From CBDBBY01 sp965205055 (GTDB lineage Bacteria; Pseudomonadota; Alphaproteobacteria; Rhodobacterales; Rhodobacteraceae), in assembly GCA_965205055.1 (NCBI GenBank), contig OZ242030.1, positions 1,178,001-1,242,000 on the forward strand: a stretch of 64,000 bases of DNA, given 5' to 3'. Below the pieces are notes generated by a model that saw only the letters and a list, made by a program, of their open reading frames with translations, was not told the origin of the DNA and ran no database searches. Positions 60,076-64,000 of this stretch are shown here, one piece after another (within the stretch, counting starts at the first letter, position 1; each line of letters begins with the position of its first letter). The position numbers and the translations under genes were made by a program.

Positions 60076-61050
60076 ATGTTGCGAAAATGGCTGTGCCAAG
60101 CTGACGTTAATATCGAGATCGAACCAGTGGACCCGGTGCTGGTCAAGAGCGGCTACACTAGCTTGGACGGCACCGATATGGCACCTGTTTCGACAGTCCT
60201 CAATGGAAGGAGAGTTTATTATTTCCCGGGAACCTCGCTCAAAGGCGTGTTGCGCAGCCACTTTGAGCGCATCGCCCGCACGTTGCAATCCGGAAGCGTT
60301 TGCATCCCCTACTACGATCCGAAAAAAAATATTCGCGTTCCGGTGGAAGCGGAGAAGGAGTCCCACGGCTGCAGTTACCGCTCTAGTGGCGAGAACGACG
60401 CATCGTCGACCGCATACGCCAATTCGTGCGCTGCGTGCCGTTTGTTTGGCTCTTTGAAGTTTGCGGGGCGTTTCAGCATTGGCGACGCTTATCCACTGCC
60501 TGATCATGAACCAATCGTTGAATCGCGCAATGGTGTGGGCATCGACCGCTTTACGGGAGGCACGGTGGGAGGGGTACTGTTCGACCTGCAAGCGCTCGTG
60601 GGCGGTAGGTTTGCAGCCAAGATCCGGTTGGCGAACTTTGAGCTGTGGCAATTGGCGAGTCTCAAATTGCTGTTGGACGACTTGGCGGACGAGTTTATCA
60701 CGGTAGGCTCAGGGCGCAGCAGAGGACTTGGCTCCGTCCGAGGCAAGGTCACGGGATTCCGCCTGGCCTATCTCAGGACGGCAGAGGCAGTAGATTCACT
60801 CACTGGTATCGGCGAGCTCGCGGAACCGCAGGAGCAGGAAGCCTATCGGTTGCACAAGTGGGTGCAGAAGCAGCCAATCGGATTACCTGCAGGCAATGCG
60901 CAAGGTTTGCGGCAACAGTTCAATCTGGATGCCGACTGGTCGCAGCTTTTGCAGATGCTCGTTCCTTCGTTTGAGGAGTTCTTGAAATGGCACGGCGGAC
61001 CATCAGGGACAGTATCCGCAGACCGTGTCCACCAAAGGCTTGATGCATGA
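60076..61050 (+). CDS. Cas7-like RAMP protein 3
   Basis: 324 residues, starting 3 bp after the previous stop. PGTSLKGVLRSHFERIAR (51-68), SCAACRLFGSLKFAGRFSIG with a CxxC pair, VGIDRFTGGTVGGVLFDLQA and the G-rich VGSGRSRGLGSVRGK are typical RAMP segments. Asp34 in DGTDMAPV is a candidate catalytic residue. An insertion rich in charged residues (about 72-105) distinguishes it from RAMP 2. Its stop overlaps csx19 by 4 bp. Confidence 0.85.
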   Translation: MLRKWLCQADVNIEIEPVDPVLVKSGYTSLDGTDMAPVSTVLNGRRVYYFPGTSLKGVLRSHFERIARTLQSGSVCIPYYDPKKNIRVPVEAEKESHGCSYRSSGENDASSTAYANSCAACRLFGSLKFAGRFSIGDAYPLPDHEPIVESRNGVGIDRFTGGTVGGVLFDLQALVGGRFAAKIRLANFELWQLASLKLLLDDLADEFITVGSGRSRGLGSVRGKVTGFRLAYLRTAEAVDSLTGIGELAEPQEQEAYRLHKWVQKQPIGLPAGNAQGLRQQFNLDADWSQLLQMLVPSFEEFLKWHGGPSGTVSADRVHQRLDA

Positions 61051-61640
61051 AGAACACTTGGCTGAGGGCAGCTGACTTGAAGTCAAGTGAGTTCCTCGAT
61101 CTGGTCAGGAAACTCGTTTTGCGGGATGCTCAGACACCGCGCCGAATCTGGCTGGAGGCGGCCGATGGCTGGGCCTTTGATTGGTGGTTCGGCTTGGACC
61201 ACGATCTGAACTGGTGCGGTGGCGCCCGCGAGCCTTACGCGGAGTTAGCAGGTAGCTGTCTCTCACGTTCAACCGCGGGCCGCCTATTCGCTCCTGATGG
61301 AGAACTGCGCTGGCGAGTCATTCCCGCGCTCGGTGACGCGTGCTGGCGGACGACATTTCTCGGCGACGTTGACTGGACGAGTGCCGCGCTGGAAGATTGT
61401 TCCGACCGCTTGCGGGGATTGGAACCGAAGCAGGAGCGCTACTTTCTGTGGGGTCAGCAGACCACGGTTACGCCCGGCGAGTGGATTGAGTTGCGCATTC
61501 CGCACCGCTTCCGCTATCCAGTGGACGGCAATCCACGCCTCGTCATGGCTGTAGCGGAACAGTGGTGCGACGAAATTGGCGAGCCCCACTTCCTGCGTCT
61601 TTTCGATCTTGAACCTGCACCGGAATCCACCGATGCCTGA
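61047..61640 (+). CDS. csx19: Csx19-like type III-D protein
   Basis: 197 residues. It shows the pattern I associate with the Csx19 family (TIGR03984): DGWAFDWWFGLDHDLNWC, STAGRLFAPDGELRWRVIPA, then, after a variable part, EPKQERYFLWGQQTTVTPGE, then WIELRIPHRFRYPV. Csx19 is restricted to type III-D loci and sits in or near the effector complex; its function is not well known. It overlaps RAMP 3 by 4 bp and RAMP 4 by 8 bp. Confidence 0.78.
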   Translation: MKNTWLRAADLKSSEFLDLVRKLVLRDAQTPRRIWLEAADGWAFDWWFGLDHDLNWCGGAREPYAELAGSCLSRSTAGRLFAPDGELRWRVIPALGDACWRTTFLGDVDWTSAALEDCSDRLRGLEPKQERYFLWGQQTTVTPGEWIELRIPHRFRYPVDGNPRLVMAVAEQWCDEIGEPHFLRLFDLEPAPESTDA

Positions 61641-62724
61641 GCAAGAAGATTTTTGGAATCCCTATCGGTGGGTGCGCGTCAGCGACCGCGCCGTGGAACA
61701 CGAAGCGCCAGAGTATCACCACCGCATGAGTGGACTCTCCGGCCGCCTGCGATGCGAACTCCAAGCGCTAACACCGGTGTTCATAGGTGCCGGTGATGGA
61801 ACCGGCGAGTTCATTCGCCACAAGGATACCAGCCAACCGTACATTCCGGCCACCTCGCTAAAGGGCGTAATCCGGTCGCTGGTAGAGATCGTCGGCAATG
61901 CCACAGTGCCGTTCCCGAAAACGCAGGTCGACCCGAAGCATCAACTGGCACGCGCGCGGGACGGGTCACGGCTTGATGTTGCTGCGCGGATATTCGGCTA
62001 CTTGGATAGCAGCAATGTCTTCGCCGGTCTGATTTGCTTCAGCGATGCCAAACTCGTCGAAACGCATCCACCCCCAACCAAGTGGGCGCAATTCGAAGTA
62101 GCAGTTGGACAGCCTAAGAGGTCGCACCGGGCTTTCTACCCCGGTATCGACCGGCGCAAGTTCTACCATCACCATGCCGACGCGGAGGCTCTTGTACATC
62201 CGCACCCCAACATTAAGCAAACCATCAAATTGCGACCGGCTCCGCCCGGAACGCTTTTCCATTTTACGGTGGACTTCTCCAACCTGTGCAACACGGAACT
62301 CGACCTGTTGCTCTATTGCTTGGTGCTGGAAGAGCGGGCAACGGTAACCCTTACCCCTGCCGCACTTGGCCAGGACGCAGATCAGGAGGATGTCACAATG
62401 CAGGGGCCGTTGCGGCACAAGCTGGGCGGTGCGAAGCCGCACGGCGCCGGTTCTGTGCAGTTTCGTGTAACAAAGCTGGAAATACGCTCTGACTCCGCTG
62501 CCCGATACCGCGGACAAGATGTCACCGAGGTATGGGACGGCGAGCAGGTTGACGAGGAACTCTTGCGACGCACGGCACCTTTTCGCAAGCGCACAGATGA
62601 AACAATGCAGGAATTGCGCGCTATGCTGATCTATATCAGCGATGACCCTAGGCAGCCGATTCAGTACCCATCGTATAAATGGTTCCAAACAAGGTCTCAA
62701 ACACCTTTGAAACCAACGATGTAG
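61633..62724 (+). CDS. Cas7-like RAMP protein 4
   Basis: 363 residues from the ATG at 61633. LQALTPVFIGAGDGTGEFIR (about 44-63) and PATSLKGVIRSLVE (72-85) mark the RAMP fold; the G-rich loop is GGAKPHGAGSVQFRVTKLEI. A His-rich insertion (KFYHHHADAEALVHPHPN, about 178-195) is unusual. The region before PATSLKG has FIRHKDTSQPY rather than the Asp-containing motif of RAMPs 2 and 3, so it may not cut target RNA. Last effector-complex gene, 13 bp before the CARF gene. Confidence 0.82.
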   Translation: MPEQEDFWNPYRWVRVSDRAVEHEAPEYHHRMSGLSGRLRCELQALTPVFIGAGDGTGEFIRHKDTSQPYIPATSLKGVIRSLVEIVGNATVPFPKTQVDPKHQLARARDGSRLDVAARIFGYLDSSNVFAGLICFSDAKLVETHPPPTKWAQFEVAVGQPKRSHRAFYPGIDRRKFYHHHADAEALVHPHPNIKQTIKLRPAPPGTLFHFTVDFSNLCNTELDLLLYCLVLEERATVTLTPAALGQDADQEDVTMQGPLRHKLGGAKPHGAGSVQFRVTKLEIRSDSAARYRGQDVTEVWDGEQVDEELLRRTAPFRKRTDETMQELRAMLIYISDDPRQPIQYPSYKWFQTRSQTPLKPTM

Positions 62725-62737
62725 AGAAAAAACACTC

Positions 62738-63805
62738 GTGTCGCGTCTGCTCATCACAACAGTTGGCACTTCCCTGCTTACTAATCGCGACGACCGACCG
62801 TGGACAGGCTGGAATGGGCGTGCTGGCAATCCTCTGCCACAGGCGGCCGAGGTAGATCGATGGTTGGAGGCGGCCGACCCGATCTTGGCTAGCGCGGAGA
62901 CCAACACCTTGCGAAGTATAGAAATCACTGCCGCGGATCACGTTCTACTGCTGAGCTCGGACACACCTGAAGGATGCTTCTGTTCGGACCGGCTGCGCCG
63001 CTTCTACACGGATATCTTGAAGTGCCGCCGCGTTGAGGCACGTCCGCTGATCGCGCTTGGATACACTGGCACGAGCTTTACTCAGAAAGGGTTGAAGGTT
63101 CTGGTGCACGAAGCGATCACTGCCGTGAAGGAGGCACGAAATTGTTCGCTTGACCCGGTGTTCTGCGCCACCGGCGGGTTCAAGGCCGAGATTGCCTTCT
63201 TAAACCTTTTGGGCGCCTTGCTTGCGATTGAAGTGATTTATATCCATGAGCGGTTCCGGGAAGTTGTACGTCTTCCTCGCCTACCGCTGACTTGGGATGC
63301 GAATTGGTTCTTGAAACGTCAAAAGTTTTTCGAATGGATTCAAGCCGAGTTGCGTCCGAGTAATGAGGTGATGAGTCGAGTAAAGGCCGATCCTGAACTT
63401 CAACCGCTCATCGAAAATACCGCTGAGGGATTTTCTTTCCTCAATGCGGCGGGCGAACTGCTCTTTACTGCAGCTGGTGCGATAGGTCCTCGCGCCGTCT
63501 GGCCTTCTGCGGTGCCGCTACCGCCAGGCGACAAGAGCGGGCTATCCGGCATACCGCATCACCGCCCGAAGGGTTGGGAATCGTTCGTAAGTCGCCTTTG
63601 CAAACTCGATTGCGTAAGCCGAGTGTCATACGATAGCGCGGCGTTCGGAGGAGCCCCGGCAAAAGTGCTCTGCGCGACCAAGGGCACGATCAGCGTACGG
63701 TGGGGTCCAGCAGACTGTGAGTTGCCGCTGCGCGTGGAAACAACCGCACAAGGCACCGCCCAAACGGAACTTGTAAGAGTATATATCGAGAATAAATTCC
63801 TGTGA
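62738..63805 (+). CDS. CARF-domain ancillary protein with possible RelE-like effector
   Basis: 355 residues, GTG start at 62738. The N-terminal CARF domain of APE2256 type has LITTVGTSLLTNRDD at the first ligand-binding loop, VLLLSSDTPEGCFCSDRL, ALGYTGTSFTQKGLKVLVHE and VFCATGGFKAEIAFLNLLGA, then LAIEVIYIHERFREVV. It should bind cyclic oligoadenylate from Cas10. No HEPN R-x4-6-H motif is visible. The C-terminal 90 residues (HHRPKGWESFVSRLCKLDCV, then PAKVLCATKGTISVRWG and LPLRVETTAQGTAQTELVRV) may be a RelE-like RNase as in the CARF-RelE protein Cami1; that part is inference. Confidence 0.82.
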   Translation: MSRLLITTVGTSLLTNRDDRPWTGWNGRAGNPLPQAAEVDRWLEAADPILASAETNTLRSIEITAADHVLLLSSDTPEGCFCSDRLRRFYTDILKCRRVEARPLIALGYTGTSFTQKGLKVLVHEAITAVKEARNCSLDPVFCATGGFKAEIAFLNLLGALLAIEVIYIHERFREVVRLPRLPLTWDANWFLKRQKFFEWIQAELRPSNEVMSRVKADPELQPLIENTAEGFSFLNAAGELLFTAAGAIGPRAVWPSAVPLPPGDKSGLSGIPHHRPKGWESFVSRLCKLDCVSRVSYDSAAFGGAPAKVLCATKGTISVRWGPADCELPLRVETTAQGTAQTELVRVYIENKFL

Positions 63806-63872
63806 GGGCGACGAAATAGGTGCCTATTGATCGATGGGGCAATCAGCACGCTTGGTTTTAGCGTCTTCAGTT

Positions 63873-64000
63873 ATGAAAGGACAAGTTTTGAATTTTGGCG
63901 GTGGGTCTCCGGCAAATGATGAGCGAAAATCTTCAAGGTCCGATCATGAATCCATGCCAGAAACGCGTTTTGGCACAAACACATTGGGACTCTCAACGAT
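63873..64000 (+). CDS. Possible 5' end of another gene (runs off the right edge)
   Basis: ATG at 63873 with an open frame to the edge: MKGQVLNFGGGSPANDERKS and so on. The MKG.VL.F start is common in small envelope proteins of alphaproteobacteria, but only 42 codons are visible and no ribosome-binding site is obvious. Confidence 0.25.
   Translation, partial: MKGQVLNFGGGSPANDERKSSRSDHESMPETRFGTNTLGLST

Overview
The window looks like a chromosome segment of an alphaproteobacterium, most probably Rhodobacterales-like. The inference rests on gene neighbourhoods I associate with that group: moaB next to a family-4 uracil-DNA glycosylase; uvrC-pgsA-moaD-moaE on one strand beside an OmpA protein, ubiA and rsmE; TRAP dctPQM; and a betaine ABC transporter beside a non-pyrrolysine MttB homologue. 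Base composition is moderately GC-rich with AT-rich islands. The genome looks scarred: truncated transposases (ISKra4-, IS5-, IS630-, ISAs1- and IS3-like), truncated host genes (dsbD-like, a TPP enzyme, a gshA copy) and short dispersed repeats occur throughout.

Layout. 1-3.3 kb: 5' part of a lipoprotein gene, a DsbD remnant wedged between IS debris, and two or three hypothetical genes. 3.6-7.7 kb: housekeeping block moaB, udg, plsY, gshA. 8-15.6 kb: a minus-strand restriction-modification-like operon (beta-class DNA methyltransferase, AAA/OLD-like ATPase, type III-like helicase-nuclease). 15.6-20.6 kb: accessory patch with a chimeric gshA/toxin fragment, an AT-rich gene with a possible PD-ExK nuclease motif, an HTH antitoxin-like gene and transposase remnants. 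20.7-31.3 kb: a catabolic island for a quaternary ammonium compound (LysR regulator, MttB-type methyltransferase, proVWWX-type ABC transporter, two 2-hydroxyacid dehydrogenases, an FAD oxidoreductase), ending in a broken TPP-enzyme gene. 31.3-32.3 kb: a Panacea-type toxin-antitoxin pair. 32.7-41.3 kb: rsmE, ubiA, ompA-like, moaE/moaD/pgsA/uvrC and an SDR reductase. 41.4-45 kb: a two-repeat type I-E-like CRISPR relic and a TRAP transporter. 45.5-48.7 kb: a CRISPR array of 42 repeats and 41 spacers. 48.7-53.3 kb: a dead ISAs1 element, then cas2 and a cas4-cas1 fusion on the minus strand, both strikingly AT-rich. 54.5-63.8 kb: a nine-gene type III-D effector operon plus a CARF-domain ancillary gene.

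How it fits together. The array carries 36-nt repeats ending in ATTGAAAC, the usual 5' handle of type III crRNAs. The effector operon encodes a Cas10 without an HD domain but with an intact GGDD cyclase motif, four Cas7-like RAMP proteins, the Cas5-like Csx10, a probable Cas11, Csx19 and one 161-residue protein I cannot assign. The terminal CARF protein is the expected sensor of cyclic oligoadenylate made by Cas10; its C-terminus lacks a visible HEPN motif and may be RelE-like. This CRISPR locus, with its unassigned subunit, odd adaptation module and informative spacers and repeats, is the most interesting system in the window. All calls come from reading sequence and recalled family features; no database search was run.
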